Assembly: GCA_024364735.1 (NCBI GenBank)
Contig: JAGFNQ010002298.1
Coordinates: 399,082 to 463,081 of the forward strand
Origin: Boesenbergia rotunda
Lineage: Eukaryota > Streptophyta > Magnoliopsida > Zingiberales > Zingiberaceae
Direction: 5' to 3'
Length of the DNA: 64,000 nucleotides
The notes below the pieces were generated by a model. It was not told where the DNA came from, did no database searches, and worked only from the letters and a program-made list of their open reading frames with translations. Within the stretch, counting starts at the first letter, position 1. Each line of letters starts with the position of its first letter. Of the stretch, positions 1 to 12,500 are shown in pieces. Position numbers and translations under genes: made by a program.

Positions 1-823
1 CCACTTTAATGCTTCTTGTCCTATGGCATAAAATTTGGACCAATATATTAAACCTTGGTTTAATGGGCAATTATTTATGGACGGCATGATGGTTCCTTGT
101 AAAGTGAGGGGTTAGTATTTCACATATATGATATATGTGGTTAGTTGTTAGAAATATTTAAGCTTTTCAGAAATCTTTTGGAGTCTATCCTAGAACTTTT
201 TTTGCAGTACTATAAATTAAAGGATTTAGATGAATAAAGTTTGCAGTGTTTTCCCCAGCCAAATGTTGTAATCATTCTACCAAGAGCATAGGCATCAAGG
301 TTGATGCTTTTTTCCTTTCAACTATTTGGGTACCATATATATCCTGTTAGTGTTCTTACTACTGTTCAAAATGTAGTTGTTGAGAAGGCGTGTGACTAAA
401 GGAAAAGCTGAATGGTAATTAATTATATCTCTCAAGCTAGGAGAGTCCTGGTGATCAACTCAGTAATACACGCTATTCCCATCCACTCTTTGACTTCTAG
501 TTGGGTGTATGATTCGATTCAGGGGATATTTTATGGGAAGTACCAAAAGCTTTTTTGAGGTTCTAATGATAAGTCTCATGGATCAATTCTGGCTAAGTGG
601 GGAATTTTCACTGAAAAAAAACAATTTTGGTGTTTATGGGGTAAGGGATAATAAGCTTTTGAAGTTTACATCTAATGCAAAAAGGATGTTACCTTCTTTG
701 AATGAGAAGGCATCTGCTCGGGTGCAAATATTTTAGATTCATTGTAAATTTCATCCATGGAAAGGTGGTAAAGTTGCATATTCTTTGATAAAAATGTAAC
801 ACATAGGAGGATTTTTTTTTTTG
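1..823. other. Unassigned sequence, probable intron or TE debris
   Basis: AT-rich DNA with no supported gene. A 75-codon open frame at 509-736 has no recognisable domain and no codon-like conservation that I can see. If the CHR19-like gene continues leftward, this stretch lies in its intron 8 or beyond. Confidence 0.4.
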
Positions 824-1027
824 GTAGTCCAGGAGGAGGTGACTGGCCTGACCCACTTTCCCATCGGCCATCGGGATAAAATCCAGAAGAGCAAGTGTTC
901 AACAACCTATAGCCAGCATCCTAGATTTCTTCCCACTGTGGACAGAAAGTCCCGACTAGGAATCAACCTGGGTACCTGAGGTTTGTCCTACAAAGCAGCT
1001 TACCACAACACCAAGCCCGAGGGCAAT
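824..1027 (-). mobile_element. tRNA-derived SINE with poly(A) tail
   Basis: Read on the minus strand it begins GCCCTCGGGCTTGGTG, with an A-box-like stretch (TTGGTGTTGTGGTAAG, about 998-1014) and a B-box-like stretch (CCCAGGTTGATTCC, 959-972) about 30 bp further on. That is the layout of an internal Pol III promoter. It ends ...GGACTACC followed by an A-run, seen as T on the plus strand just left of 824. Length near 200 bp fits a plant SINE. I see no clear target-site duplication and cannot name the family. Confidence 0.6.
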
Positions 1028-1267
1028 GAATAATACATTTAAGGCTAAAGTTGTTCCAATGAACATATTTTATTGATAATGGTAACATATAGGTCGATAA
1101 TGGTATGGTTGAGTAATTGAGTTTAAGGCTAAGGTAGCACGTATCCATGAATGATACATTTAAGGCTAAAGTTGTTCCAATCAACATATTTTTTTGATAA
1201 TGGTAACACATAGGTTGATAATGGTATGATTGAGTAATTGTATTTAAGACTAAGCTTGTTCCAAAAG
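1026..1267. repeat. Two imperfect tandem copies of a 121-bp unit
   Basis: The segment from ATGAATAATACATTTAAGG at 1026 is repeated from 1147 with the same internal landmarks (AAAGTTGTTCCAAT, TTGATAATGGTAACA, GGTATG.TTGAGTAATTG). Copies differ by scattered substitutions and small length changes. No coding capacity is evident. Confidence 0.8.
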
Positions 1268-1438
1268 CTTTCAAATCTAGTATGGCTAATTTTGATGAAT
1301 TGCTTGTAAATTAAATTCCACGTCTAATATAGCACACCTATTAAGGTTTGATTAATATAATTTATATTGCATGTGATTAAGAGAATATAACATTATTTAT
1401 GCTATTAATTAATCTTAATTGATATTTTTTTATTAATA

Positions 1439-3950
1439 ACTCCCCATGGCAAATATCTCCACCATGGTCAGTCCCAATGCCCCAGATCAAAGTGAAGGGT
1501 AGCATTAGGTTACCCGTCAAAAACAAATATTATATATAGATCCATTAAATCATTATGTTGGCCAACATTGATACATCTCCATGAGAAATTGAGTGTAGTG
1601 TTAAATATGATTTAAAATCTCGACCGTATCGGAGTTTTGATTTATGATCAGAAGGTATCATACCAATATGATTTCGGTATTTTTTTTAAATATAAATATA
1701 TTAATTAAAAATAAATAATTTAATTTAAATATTAAAACATAATAATTTTTTAAAGAACTACGAAATCATTATGACTTAATATAGTAAATAAAAAAATAAA
1801 AAATAATTATATATTTTTGAAATTAAAATAAATAAATATTAAATTAATGGGATAATTTTAGAAGTCTATTTAGATTATCAATTTATAGCTGGGATTAATT
1901 GAAATTATTATCCTAAGTTTCGGTTTAATTTTTTTTCCTTTTCTGGGGATCACGTGGGTGTCTCCACAATGGTAGAGGTCGCAATGGCCTCCATGCCCGC
2001 CGCGAGGACGCGACACCCTCTGCACCTCTAGAGGAGGGTCGACACAGGTCACAACACCCTCCATGCCCCGAAGGCTTCCACAGGGTTGCGGCACCCTCTG
2101 CAAGGGCGCAGAGGACCACTATAAGGTCGTGGACAGCACTTTCCACGACCTCGCGACAACCTTGCCACAACAATACCGTGGCAATATATACTGGTGTCGA
2201 TCCTGCGCCACAACAGTAAATACCGCCCATTTCGGGGGGCATGGCTCAGTATTTCAATCCATGGTGTCAAATATGCAAGAGTTGTTACATGCTAGGTTAG
2301 ATAAAAATAGACATTATAAACATTATATAAATATCCATTATTTTAGATTTAGAATATGAAAAATAGGAACCTTCATTGCAAAACAATGGAGGTAGTAAAT
2401 ACTAAATACGATGATTAATTAATTAATTACTATTTTGTATATACAAGAGACGACGGGTAGGGGAAAAAGTAAAGATAATAGAAAATTCAAATTTTAAGTT
2501 GTCATTAATAGAACAGAGTAAAATGAAAAATAAAATCGGCATTGTTGTAGATAGTTTGTTAAGGGAAGGAGTAGTTATGAAGGGAGATACAATTATAACT
2601 CTCAAAATAGTGGTATCAACAAACTATTAATGTAATTAACATATATTCACCTTAAGTAGAATCCGATAAAGACATCAAACATAAGTTTTAGGAAGACGAA
2701 GATAAGATAGTATAAAAAATTCTGATACACAAGATTTTAATAATAGATCTAAATGACATGTAGATAAGGAATATGATAGGGTACATGAGGCCCCAAGAAA
2801 TGAAGAAAACACTATATTGGATTTCATTATTCCATATGAATTTATAATAGCTAATACATTTTTCAAAAAAAGAGAAGTTACATTCAAAAGTGAAAACAAT
2901 AAGTCATAAATTGACTTTCTCATGATTGCGAAGGGAAAAAAATAGAAAAAATTATAGAGATTGCATGGTCATTGAGAAAAAAATTAACTGCCCAACATAA
3001 GTTATTGATGTTAGATATATGCTTCAAACATAGTATCAATGGAAGAAATATATATGTGGATCCTATAATCATGCAGTAAAGTTAAATTATGGGAAACAAA
3101 GTATCTTTAAAAAGAGGATAGAAATACAAGTTTAGGAGAACTAAATGTTACTCGAATACAAAATGAGATAAGATGATATCAAAGAAAATCTAGGTTAATC
3201 TAAGAAGATTTTTTTTACAATAGTCATGGATGAACTCACTAGACACATCCAAGACACGTTTTCTAGAAAGATAGAGTTATATTAAAGAAAAAATTTATGA
3301 GAGAGTCCTAAAAGAAATTATATAGAACTTAATAATATAAAGCTAAAATATATGAAATTTAAGTTTAATAATATTAGATATAGTAAGACAATTATTAAGA
3401 TAAAAGATAACGAGTTAGCTGTAACTGAGAGTTTCAAGTATCTAAGATAATTTTCTCAAAAAAATGGAGGGGTTGATAGAGATATTTTACATAAAATACA
3501 AAAAAAGGGTTGAAAAGGAGGAGGGCATCTATTCTTTGTGATTGTAAGGTAACTCTAAAGTTATAAAATGAGGGTTAGAACTGCATTGTTATATTAAGTT
3601 AAATGTTAGCCTATGAATTGAGCAAATGAACAGAGGATGAGCCACGGAGATAAGGATCTTTAGGTAGATGTGCAGGGATAGATAGGATAAGAAATAAAAA
3701 AAACTAGAGAGAATGTTAGGTTACGCCTATTAGGAAAACTTTAAGAAACACATATGAGATAGTATGGTCATGTACTTAGACAACCAATAAATGTCTTAAT
3801 TAGGTGATGTGAGATTATAACAAATATGCACATTCATCAAGGATAAAGCCTAATGAATGTAGGAGGATATAGTAAGGGATTAAGCCTAATGGCATAGGAG
3901 GGTCAATTTAACTGACCCCACTTTGTATGGATAATAATTTAGCTGTTGTT
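1439..3950 (+). mobile_element. Decayed RTE-clade LINE copy 1
   Basis: The left end matches the 5' region of the intact RTE in this window (AACTCC...CATGG.CAGTCCCAA). The body carries remnants of endonuclease and reverse transcriptase reading frames with many stops, and the right end is the shared AGCTGTTGTTG-type tail. Flanks form an imperfect ~15-bp target duplication: GATATTTTTTTATTAAT at 1421-1437 and GATACTTTTTATTAAT at 3951-3966. The copy is interrupted by the GC-rich element at about 1612-2266. It is older than the other copies and large parts of the RT are deleted. Confidence 0.75.
1612..2266 (-). mobile_element. GC-rich non-autonomous hAT-like element (family member A)
   Basis: This block interrupts RTE copy 1 between GTGTTAAATATG and CAAATATGCAAGAG, leaving AAATATG on both sides as a likely target duplication (7-8 bp). 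It has an AT-rich half and a GC-rich half (about 1970-2160) made of ~30-bp degenerate repeats with CACCCTCTGCA and CCTCCATGCCC motifs. Reverse-complemented, the AT-rich part resembles members C (14.7-15.4 kb) and D (36.2-36.8 kb), for example ATTATCCCATTAATTTAAT. Open frames here are by-products of GC-richness. Superfamily assignment is an inference from D and the hAT element at 41-44.7 kb. Confidence 0.5.
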
Positions 3951-4724
3951 GATACTTTTTATTAATGTGTGAAAAATTATTTGATTTTAATAGCTATTCT
4001 TAAGGTGAATACTATAAAACCCCACGGAGGAGGTTATATGTTATTCATGTTGTCAACATGATAATGTATAGTTTATTGAACTAGTATCAGTTATTTATTG
4101 GTTGACTAAATGTAACATCTTTGTTAATGACTTGTAAATGAGAAGTTCTTGAAATTTTATTAGTTTCGGCTTAAAATCAAAAAACATTTAAAGCTAAAAT
4201 TTAATAAAATATACGCTATTAATTTTGTCTTACAATAACTCTTATTGGTTTTGCTTAACATTAAGGTTTAAGGATAAAATTTAACAAAATATACATTATT
4301 AATTGTGTGTTACTTTAACTCTTACAAGTATATACTCATTATGTTGTTAATAATTTGTTTTCAGATAAAGGCATATTTCAAGTGACATTTATTACAAGGG
4401 ATTTAAGTGGAGAGTATCATAGTTCTTATAAATTTTTGAAAAGAGGTTTTCTTGTAAATGTCTTTTGAAATATATACAGGGATACTACTTGTAAAGATAC
4501 TCAGAAAGCTATTAAGACTGTAGAGTTTTTTTTTTTACATTAATTTACTAGTTATCTTCCATGTATGCTACTGTCATATGATTAAAGCATTGGACAGTAA
4601 AGAAACAAATATAAAAAAAAATATGAGGTACCAGAGAAGACAATGTTAAGATGAATGTCTCTTATTCTAAAAAGGGTAAAAAAGTACTAAAATCTGATAA
4701 CAATTAGATGTAGCTCCCTGATAA

Positions 4725-4905
4725 GAAAGGTAAGTCGGTGCACGAAATTCCCGCCAATACGGATTCTCGAGGAAGGGTCGAATCACATTGGGTCAATTGT
4801 ATGCAACCTTACCTTACATTTTTGCAAGAGACTGTTTCGCGACTCAAACTCATGACCTCAAGGTTACAAGGCAACAACTTTACCGTTGCGCCAAAGCTCC
4901 CCTTC
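4725..4905 (-). mobile_element. Au-type SINE, full length, with 20-bp TSD
   Basis: On the minus strand it starts GGGGAGCTTTGGCGCAACGG (A box) and has a B box (GGTCATGAGTTTGAGTC), then CTCTTGCAAAAATGTAAGG and ends near GGCGGGAATTTCGTGCACCG. This order and these motifs are those of the angiosperm Au SINE. Nearly identical 20-bp direct repeats flank it at 4705-4724 and 4906-4925 (TAGATGTAGCTCC then C or A then TGATAA). Only one mismatch in the duplication suggests a fairly young insertion. Confidence 0.88.
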
Positions 4906-4925
4906 TAGATGTAGCTCCATGATAA

Positions 4926-5890
4926 TATAAAAAAAAAAAATAGTGACATGGTACCAACATTCTCAAGGGCGTTAAATTGATCCTATAAGAGTTAAATCAA
5001 TTAGTATGGAAATTATAATAGGTACAAAGTGAAAATAGAAAAGTTCAATTAATTATAATGAAAAAATGATTTAATTTATTTAAATAGTAATAGTTATAAA
5101 ACCTTTCAAAATCTAAATGAGAGGTAGAATTATGGATAATGATGATTATATGATGATATGATGATTTTGGCAATGCTTCTTTATCTTTACCAGTATGCTC
5201 TATATAACAATATTCTTTTATATTACAGGGTTGTAAAAGAGGGGGCAGATACCAGACACTTCGCTGATCCCAAGATATGTTCATCTGTCACCTTTGTGTC
5301 ATTGTCACCATGTAAAATTAGTAGCTGGAAAGAAAAAGAGTAAAAGATGAATGAAAGGACATACAGATTACAGGGAGAATGAACATTTCATCGTCATTTC
5401 TCCTATCAACTTATGATGATCAAGAGAAAAAATTTAGAATGGATATGCCATAAAGTGCAATGTATCTTGTACGAGAATAGAGTAATAGCAATAGTCCTAA
5501 AACTTCATCATGCCCAAATTATATTCAAGTGAAGCGTAAAAGTGTGACAAGTAAGAATGCGAGCAACGCTCCCAATTTCTGATTAGCACTTGATGCGCTA
5601 GTAAAATAAACAGCTAAATACAGCTATATTTTGAGAATCAATCATAAGTACGTTCTGTCTCACTAATAATAGCAAAAAATTCATAGAATAGTATTTTAGC
5701 CAAAGCTACCCAGCATAATCCTTCAATCTTGCCCCTATTTAAAAGCTTTCCTATCTAAGGCTTTAAGCAACATATCTCACACCTATATAGTTACTGTTAA
5801 ACACAGCTTTCATGGCTTGGAATTTCAAATAAGAAAAAAAATGTTTTTATTGACAATCCATCTATATCCTCAATATACACCAGAAATAAA

Positions 5891-5924
<34 letters not shown>

Positions 5925-6729
5925 CTTCATGCAAAAACATTGTACTTTTTGACTACTGTAGTGGCGTTGACCTCCAAGTCTATCAAAACGCACAGAAGTT
6001 AAATATGATATGAGAGTACATGATCAATTTCAAGGCATAATTAATGAGATATTTTGGTATGAGCAGGCAGACTTCAGCATGGACAAGTAATTGTATGGAC
6101 TATGGCCACTCATAGTAAACACTTTATTAAATATTTTTATTTTTAATTCACTATTAATTTTCTTTCTTCTTTGATAGACACGAATAAGAGAATATAGTGT
6201 CTGTCTTTGAATAAGATTAAACGATTAGCTAACAATTTTGCAATATCTGCACAGTTTAGATATAGTAATAATGATGCCTCTTAAAATTTGAAGGTTTAAT
6301 TTTAAGTTATAGTTCCAAGTGTTAAATTTTTAAATTTCAATATTTTTTTTAAACAGTATGTTATATTTAGTAGGACAAGTTAGATCTTTTCTTTTAGTGT
6401 AAGCTCATCTTCCAGTCAACTTTTTCAATTTCAGCAAGCTCCTCCTTGTGAGTTTCATAGTTGTCAAAATCTTGGAGATTGAATAGTTGAAAATTTGAAA
6501 AATTCAATATGCAAAGTATATTACTTTCAAAATTTTGTGTATTTACATCCATTTTTATTTAAGATGCCTATGAGCTTTGGTATAGAAAGAAAGCAAGTAC
6601 TTTCAAGTATTTAATTGTTAGGAGTATATTCTTAATACCAAAAATTGATAAGAGTATTTTCATTGGATACTCCTTATCAAGCAAAACTTATAGTATTTAC
6701 AATAAGTGATCTTCTAAAATTTAGAGTTA
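4926..6729. other. Unassigned AT-rich stretch
   Basis: No supported gene. Short open frames such as 5158-5343 and 5817-6002 show no family features; the latter runs through a microsatellite. No exon of the CHR19-like gene could be recognised on the minus strand here. Confidence 0.4.
5890..5924. repeat. (CA)n-(TA)n compound microsatellite
   Basis: About ten CA units pass directly into about eight TA units. Confidence 0.95.
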
Positions 6730-8195
6730 TCTAATATTGTATTTGATGAATCTACACGTGTACCTGAAGCTCCACTTATAGATGATGACATGGAAGAGAG
6801 TCTATAACAAACTCAAAAGAACATGGAGACAAGCCTAAGTGACATGGATAACACACATCAATGGAGGAATCAAATAAGTCTAATAAAAGAGAACAAGGTT
6901 AGGCTAATTCATCTATAAGCTTTCCAAGCATTTGATAATTAACTTGTGGGAGATCCATCACAAAGGATATGGACTCATTTACTTTTCTAACATTTAAATA
7001 ATAATGTAGCATTAATATCTCAAATTGAGCGAAAAAGCATGAAGCATTAGACAATGTTGATTAGGTGGTTGACATGCAAAAGGAGAGAAATAAAGTTTGG
7101 AAGTTAGTTCCAAAGTTTTACGATTATTGTTAGTCATTGGGCGCGTAGGATCAAGTTAAATGAAATTGAATCAATGGTTTGTGAGTTTTAACTAGGTCAA
7201 GGGGTTGAACAATGATGACACATATGTACCCATAGCACATTTCGAGTCTATTCCAATTTTATTACCTTTTGCAACCTTCCATGGTTTTATGTCATATGGA
7301 TATGTTAAATTACATTTAATGAATTTTTTTTATAAAACATGTTGAATCTTGGTCGTGGTTTTATGTCCCATAAAAGGTTTTATATGATTTAAACAATTTT
7401 CCTCATATTTGATTTTTTGTGGATTCAAAAGAGGAGGTATAAATAACATGTTATTTTTAAAAAATCATGAAAAATAAGTGTCTTTATCACATAGGTTTAC
7501 ATCAATGATATTGTTTTTGGTTCTACTGATAAATATTTTTGCATAAGTTTGTTACTCTTATGGAAAGTGACTTTGAGAAGAACCTAGTAGCTCAGTTGAA
7601 TTTGTTTTGAGCTTCAAATCAAGCAAACAAAGAAAGGAATCCATATGGAGAATAAAAGAAGTTTAGGATGGAGAATAAAAAGTTGACATCCACACTCATG
7701 GGCATGAATAAGATTAATAGCAACAATAAAGATAAGCTAGTTAATTCGAAGCATTATTGGAATATAATGGGTAGCTTCATATATTTTACAAATGAGCTTG
7801 ATATTCTCTTTTTTGATGTTTTGTATGATTATTTTCAATCTAGTCCAAAGAGTCTCATTTGACTACCGTCAAAGGCATCTTGAGGTGCCTTTATATGCAC
7901 ACTTGAATGGATAATTTTGACCAAGTGGGCTCCACTAACTCCAATATGTTGGTTGAAATATTAATCGAAAAGACAAGTGGAGGTTACTAATTTTATGCCT
8001 CTTTTGTTTTGATAAAATAAATTGGCACAACAAACAGGTTTTATGTTGACTTGAGTTAAAATCCACTATTTGACAAAAGCAGTATATGATAATATTTTGA
8101 AGCACTTTGTTCGTAATGTCTATAACTCTTCAAATTTATATTTTGCTACCAAGATAAAGTTTGTTTTTATGTTTGTCAAATGGGGAGAATATTTG
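6730..8195 (+). pseudogene. Copia retrotransposon remnant: RT, RNase H region and polypurine tract
   Basis: Scattered frames encode fragments typical of Copia polyprotein in the right order. YVPIAHFESIPILLPFA near 7225-7280 resembles the start of the reverse transcriptase. VYINDIVFGSTDKYF at about 7495-7540 corresponds to the YVDDI active-site block, with a mutated first residue pattern. QIKQTKKGIH follows at about 7615-7645. SPKSLI with LPSKAS near 7840-7880 corresponds to the segment before RNase H. A polypurine-like stretch (TGTCAAATGGGGAGA, 8176-8190) marks the 3' internal end. Many stops and frameshifts; not functional. Confidence 0.7.
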
Positions 8196-9185
8196 ATGGT
8201 TAAGTTAGTCTACATCCTAGCATGAGAGTTTATTGATTAAGATATTTCTATACATGCTGAAGACTGGGAATGAATGGTTTGATCTCTTAGTTTACTTAAC
8301 TAATGCTTGTGATACATTTATTGAATGCCTAATTTGAGGGTGGCTTCCTAGTCTAAGGCGTCATGGTTCGTAATGCCCAGGTCAACGAGTAGTGGCCTTG
8401 TAGAGTTGTAGGCATGATGTAGTCATTCGATGCCTTGATTATGAGGGTGTTATGCTTGGACTTGAAGGCACAATGTAGTCATCGGATGTCTTGATTAAAG
8501 CTGAGCTTTATAGTTGAGGGGAGTCTTTGACCTTTTCTATTAGAAAGACAATAGAAGTCATTTGTTTTTTTTACAGAAGTGAAAAAACTAGACTAATTCT
8601 ATTATTCCAATTGACAAAAGGAATTATTCACATATAACTAGAAGATCTTTATATGGAAACAATCATTTTTCATATAAAATCATAATTTTATTTTTTTGCT
8701 TCTAATATAATTCTCAAAATGGGTTAAAAAAATTACAAATCACGAATTTGACAAGGTGCTTTTAATGCAATATACATATTATTGAATTAGGTGTTTTTAA
8801 TGCAAAAATAAGAAATTTTAGTGAATCAATCATTTTTATATACTTAGCACTGAAAATCTTCTTTTTTTTTCAAAATGTCATCACGTCCAACCTAATATTT
8901 TCATTTTTAATCATATCATTTGAACTAAAGTACACATTTTTAGTTCATTACAAGTAAATTTTCAACAATGATCATTTTGATCTGAGAGAGCATAATCAAG
9001 TATATTAATTTCCTCATGATTGGTCATTTGCATGATTAATACATATATTTGATAATGCAGAGTAATAAACATTACAGGACACAATATCCACCTAACATCT
9101 CACTTATTATCTAATATGTCTTTAATTTTATGGAGATGACTAAAGTTTTATTGTAATCTTTTCAATGTGATCATGTTGATCAAGC
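8196..9185. other. Possible Copia 3' LTR debris and unassigned sequence
   Basis: Position right of the polypurine tract suggests LTR remains. About 8410-8510 contains a short direct duplication (GATGTAGTCAT.CGATG.CTTGATT twice). No gene is visible. Confidence 0.35.
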
Positions 9186-10020
9186 TGTAACACACCCCCT
9201 CAAGTTAGAAAATAAATATTGATCATGCCCACCTTATTACAAAGATAATTGACCCAACCCCCATTAAATTTTTTTGTGAAAATATCTCTCAATTGTTCCC
9301 CTATATTCATATATCTCGGAGAGATCAAACCATTTCACAAACAAAATAATAGACAATTTCAATATGTTTAATTTGCTCATGAAAAACAAGATTGGAAGCA
9401 ATATGTAGAATCGTTTGGTTATCATATAATAATTTGACTACTACTGGAGTTTTAAGACCAATGTCGGAAGTTGATACATCCAAATTATCTCTCACACAAC
9501 TTTCGCCATAACTCGATATCAACATTCTACTTTTTACTTTTCCATGAAATCAGTTTTCATGCAATAAAAACTCGATAATCAGATGTGGAACTTTAATCAT
9601 CCTTGGATCCTGCCCAATCGACATTTAAAAAACACTCAACTTTAATTATTTTTCACAATTGTCCAATGATTCACTGTAAAGAAGTCATATTCTGACTCAT
9701 AATACGACTGAATATGCAATATTTGGACAAGTCACAGTGAGATAATTTAGGAGGCGTTTGGTTTGCTCCATTTTCTATTTTCATTTTCTAGAAAATCGTA
9801 TTTTCTCATTTTCTGAAAAATGACTTTCTTTCATTCTCTAATTTTCCAAAAAATGCTATATCTTTTTCTGGAAAACAAGGTTGGAAAATGCAAACCAAAC
9901 ACGTTTTCCAGAAAACTACATTTTCTACAAAAATGAAAATGGAAAACAAGCCTACCAAACGCCCCCCTAACTTTTCAACTTATTTTCTATACCTATGAGA
10001 ATTCTAAAAAAAATCACCAT
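9186..10020 (-). pseudogene. Copia remnant, RNase H end, split by a MITE
   Basis: The minus strand at 9325-9525 reads DNQTILHIASNLVFHEQIKH, the conserved Copia RNase H block; family members usually have DNQ.A..IA.NPVFHER.KHIE. The segment CCTTGGATCCTGCCCAATC.GACAT further right is the reverse complement of the adjoining RNase H coding region. The similarity continues on both sides of the MITE at 9750-9967. It is on the opposite strand to the Copia remnant at 6.7-8.2 kb, so it is a separate insertion. Confidence 0.7.
9750..9967. mobile_element. Small MITE with GGCGTTTGGT inverted repeats
   Basis: The ends are inverted: GGAGGCGTTTGGTTTGC at the left and, reverse-complemented, GGGGGGCGTTTGGTAGGC at the right. 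The interior is rich in TTTTCTAGAAAA-like stretches and non-coding. It sits inside the Copia remnant between ATAATTTA and TAACTTTTC, compatible with a 2-3 bp TA/TTA target. Ends resemble Tourist/PIF-Harbinger MITEs, but the duplication is too short to be sure. Confidence 0.75.
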
Positions 10021-10619
10021 TTTCCGTGAGTTGCAGATTAGGAATTATTAGAGTACTACATGGTATCCCACAATTTTCTTATCTACAACAATAAGTCGAG
10101 TACATGTTTCCTCTAAAATAAGAAGATTTCTTTCTTACTCCTTGTTTCCTCATCCTCCAATTGGTTCATTAAGTGTGGTGTCATAGATCATATGACAGAT
10201 AATTCTAACTTGTTCTTTATTGTTTAGTCATGTATCTTTACTTTTTTGTTACTTTAGCAGATGAGTCAAATTATTAAGTCTTTCAATTCTGTCATATTAT
10301 GTCTTACGCTCACCTCAATTCTCTTTAAATTTAATTTTTATAAGCTAACTGCAAACTCACTCATTCAATTAACTATTGTCTCATTATTTCCTGATTATTG
10401 TCTTTCTTTTAGGATCTTATGACAAAGAAGATTATTGATAAAGGACATGAGGCTTCTATATCCTTGATGCACACGTACCTATCACCTATTCTAGAATAAT
10501 CACTTAGATCAAAACACAGTCAATTGAGTTATCCTGCTCTCTTAGTATTGAAGAAACTTTATTCGTAATTTTGAAGTTTATCCTTATTAGATTGAGTCAT
10601 GTTAGTTTGCCAAACACCA

Positions 10620-10975
10620 TTGTCTTAATTAAAGTCCAAGAGTAACTAGTGCTCCTTTCAAATTAGCTCATTCAAATGTTGAGGACCTTATCTTATTATG
10701 TCTCAAACTGAATTCAAGTAGTTTGTTACTTTTGTTAAAGATTATTCTCGTATAGGACATAGTTATATTTGATTAAAAAATCATTCTAAGTTGTTCTTTC
10801 ATTTACCTACCATTTATACTGATATTAAAACTCAATTTAATGTTTTTGTACAAATATTGCGAAGGGATAATGCTAAGGAAAACTTATCGGAATCTTTTAA
10901 ACTTACATAACAAGCAGACCTCTTTTGTAGACATGCCATCTCAAAATGGGATCACGGAGAGAAAGAATAGGCATC
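10620..10975 (+). pseudogene. Copia integrase fragment
   Basis: Frames read pieces of the integrase core. The region of IKTQFNVFVQILRRDNAKE spans about 10830-10875, and TSFVDMPSQNGITERKNRH lies at about 10918-10977. These correspond to the Copia blocks around the second catalytic Asp and the conserved PQQNGVAERKNRH. Similarity stops abruptly at about 10977. Frames are broken upstream. Confidence 0.75.
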
Positions 10976-11035
10976 CAAATCCAGGCGATGATAGATCGCG
11001 ATTGGCGGTTCCGCAATCAATAATGAAAGAAGAGG

Positions 11036-11105
11036 AGGGTAGGGTTTAGAATGACAACTAAGGTTTGGATGACGATTAGGGTTTTGGAGACGACTAGGGT
11101 TTACT
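11036..11105. repeat. Telomere-like TAGGGTTT-containing short repeat
   Basis: AGGGTTT or AGGTTT recurs four times at spacings of about 17-20 bp, with GACGA or GACGACT between copies. It is an interstitial degenerate stretch rather than true telomeric repeat. Confidence 0.5.
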
Positions 11106-11115
11106 CTACTACCAT

Positions 11116-11805
11116 CGGTGTTCTAAATGACCGCCGAGGCGGGAGGCGTGTATCAACCACACCACCTTTGCAATAGGCAGTGCTTTAGGCGGAGGCGAGA
11201 TGGTGGGCGGGCAAGGCAGTGGGACAATAAAATTAAAAAACCCTACTTCCTTTCAAAACATAAATAACCACAACCTAAGTCACCCACAACTCACCTCTTC
11301 CTCTTAGAACCGCCAGCGTCGTGCCTTGAATCGTCGTCACTAGGTTAGATTTCTTTTGTATATTTTTAGTCTTGAAATCTCAAGTCATAGTTGTTTCGCC
11401 ATCTCGACACGTTCGAACGTATCGCCTGGGCCCAATGACAAGTCCTGAGTCTTCACGTAAGCCTGGACGTGTCTCCCAAGGCCGACAACGAGCCCGAAAA
11501 CATCGCCTGTATTTAAAAAATATCGAAACTTCATCTTGAAATTTTAAATCATGTTTCTAGTAAGTTTTGGTTCTAGTTTTTTATCTTTATTTAATTATTG
11601 AAGGTTAATGATAGAAAATGAGAAACAACCAGAGGTAGAATTGAAGTGAAAGTGTAGTGATATTGTTTGAGATTATGAAGTGTTGTATATAGCAAAGGAA
11701 AAAAAAAAAAATTGGATCACATGCAAATTGTGTAAGAGATTTATTAAGAGAGGAGTTTATCGAATGAAGCATCATATTGCGAGTATTGTAGGATAGGTCG
11801 AAGCG
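11116..11805 (+). pseudogene. Degenerate hAT element with BED zinc-finger remnant (family member B)
   Basis: The left end CGGTGTTCTAAATGACCGCC matches the left end of member D at 36180 (CAGTGTTCTAAATGGCGG). A GC-rich tract (about 11390-11510) contains CGACACGTTCGAACG and GGCCGACAACGAGCCCG repeats like those in members C and D. At about 11720-11800 the plus strand encodes CKLCKRFIKRGVYRMKHHIA. This matches the BED-type zinc finger of the hAT transposase at 43.6 kb (CKLCGKIMSGGVYRIKEHIG). The frame around it is broken by stops. So B looks like a decayed autonomous-type copy. Confidence 0.6.
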
Positions 11806-12500
11806 AGCCCTTTTCCTTTGGATTGTCTCTCTTGCTTCTCAACATTGATATGTTTTTCTTCTTACAATTCCAATGTTAGAAGAGATCCTCTAGAATGCAT
11901 AGCTCAAGATTCTTTGACATAGAGTAAGCATAAACAATTATTCATTGTGAAGTTTTTCGAATCCATTTTGTGCAATTCTGTAACATATTCTATTCGTTAT
12001 TTCTTCTGTAATGCATTTGTGTTCCTAGAACATATGCCTTTTCATTGTGGAGTCATCTATCAACTATGTGTGACAGTTTCTCCTCTCATCTTGAATGTAT
12101 TCAATTGTGTTCTTAGAAGATCTCTTTATAAATTAAATTGATGCCTTCATTCAATTCTATTAGCTTCTCCCTTAATTCTTTAACACTAATACTCTTAACT
12201 TTATTCAACTTGTGTCATAACAACAAAACCAAGGATTCCTTAAATTGTTAGCAAGATTTTTTATCAAAGCTTGTATAACAACATTCTAGAATTTACATCA
12301 ACTGTCAAATGTGAGCTTCCATGTTGAAAAATAAAGAACAATCAATTCAACTATAAAAAAAATGTAATGCGTCCATTATAGTCAGCATAATATTAAGAAG
12401 TGGTATTTGACTTTAGGAGAATCAAAGGACATCAACTAAAAGCAAATAAAAGATTTTAATGTTCATAGCGTATTCATAAAGCTAGTAGGGTACTGTATAC
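11806..12500. other. Intron 8 of the CHR19-like gene, unassigned sequence
   Basis: Directly follows (on the minus strand) the GTATAC donor after exon 8. No exon resembling the C-terminal helicase lobe is recognisable here or further left. Confidence 0.5.

Noticed and set aside
5158..5343. Possible small exon on the plus strand
   Set aside because: No domain, no flanking splice logic and no neighbouring coding sequence.
11036..11105. Interstitial telomere
   Set aside because: Only four degenerate AGGGTTT motifs spaced 17-20 bp apart, not contiguous TTTAGGG.
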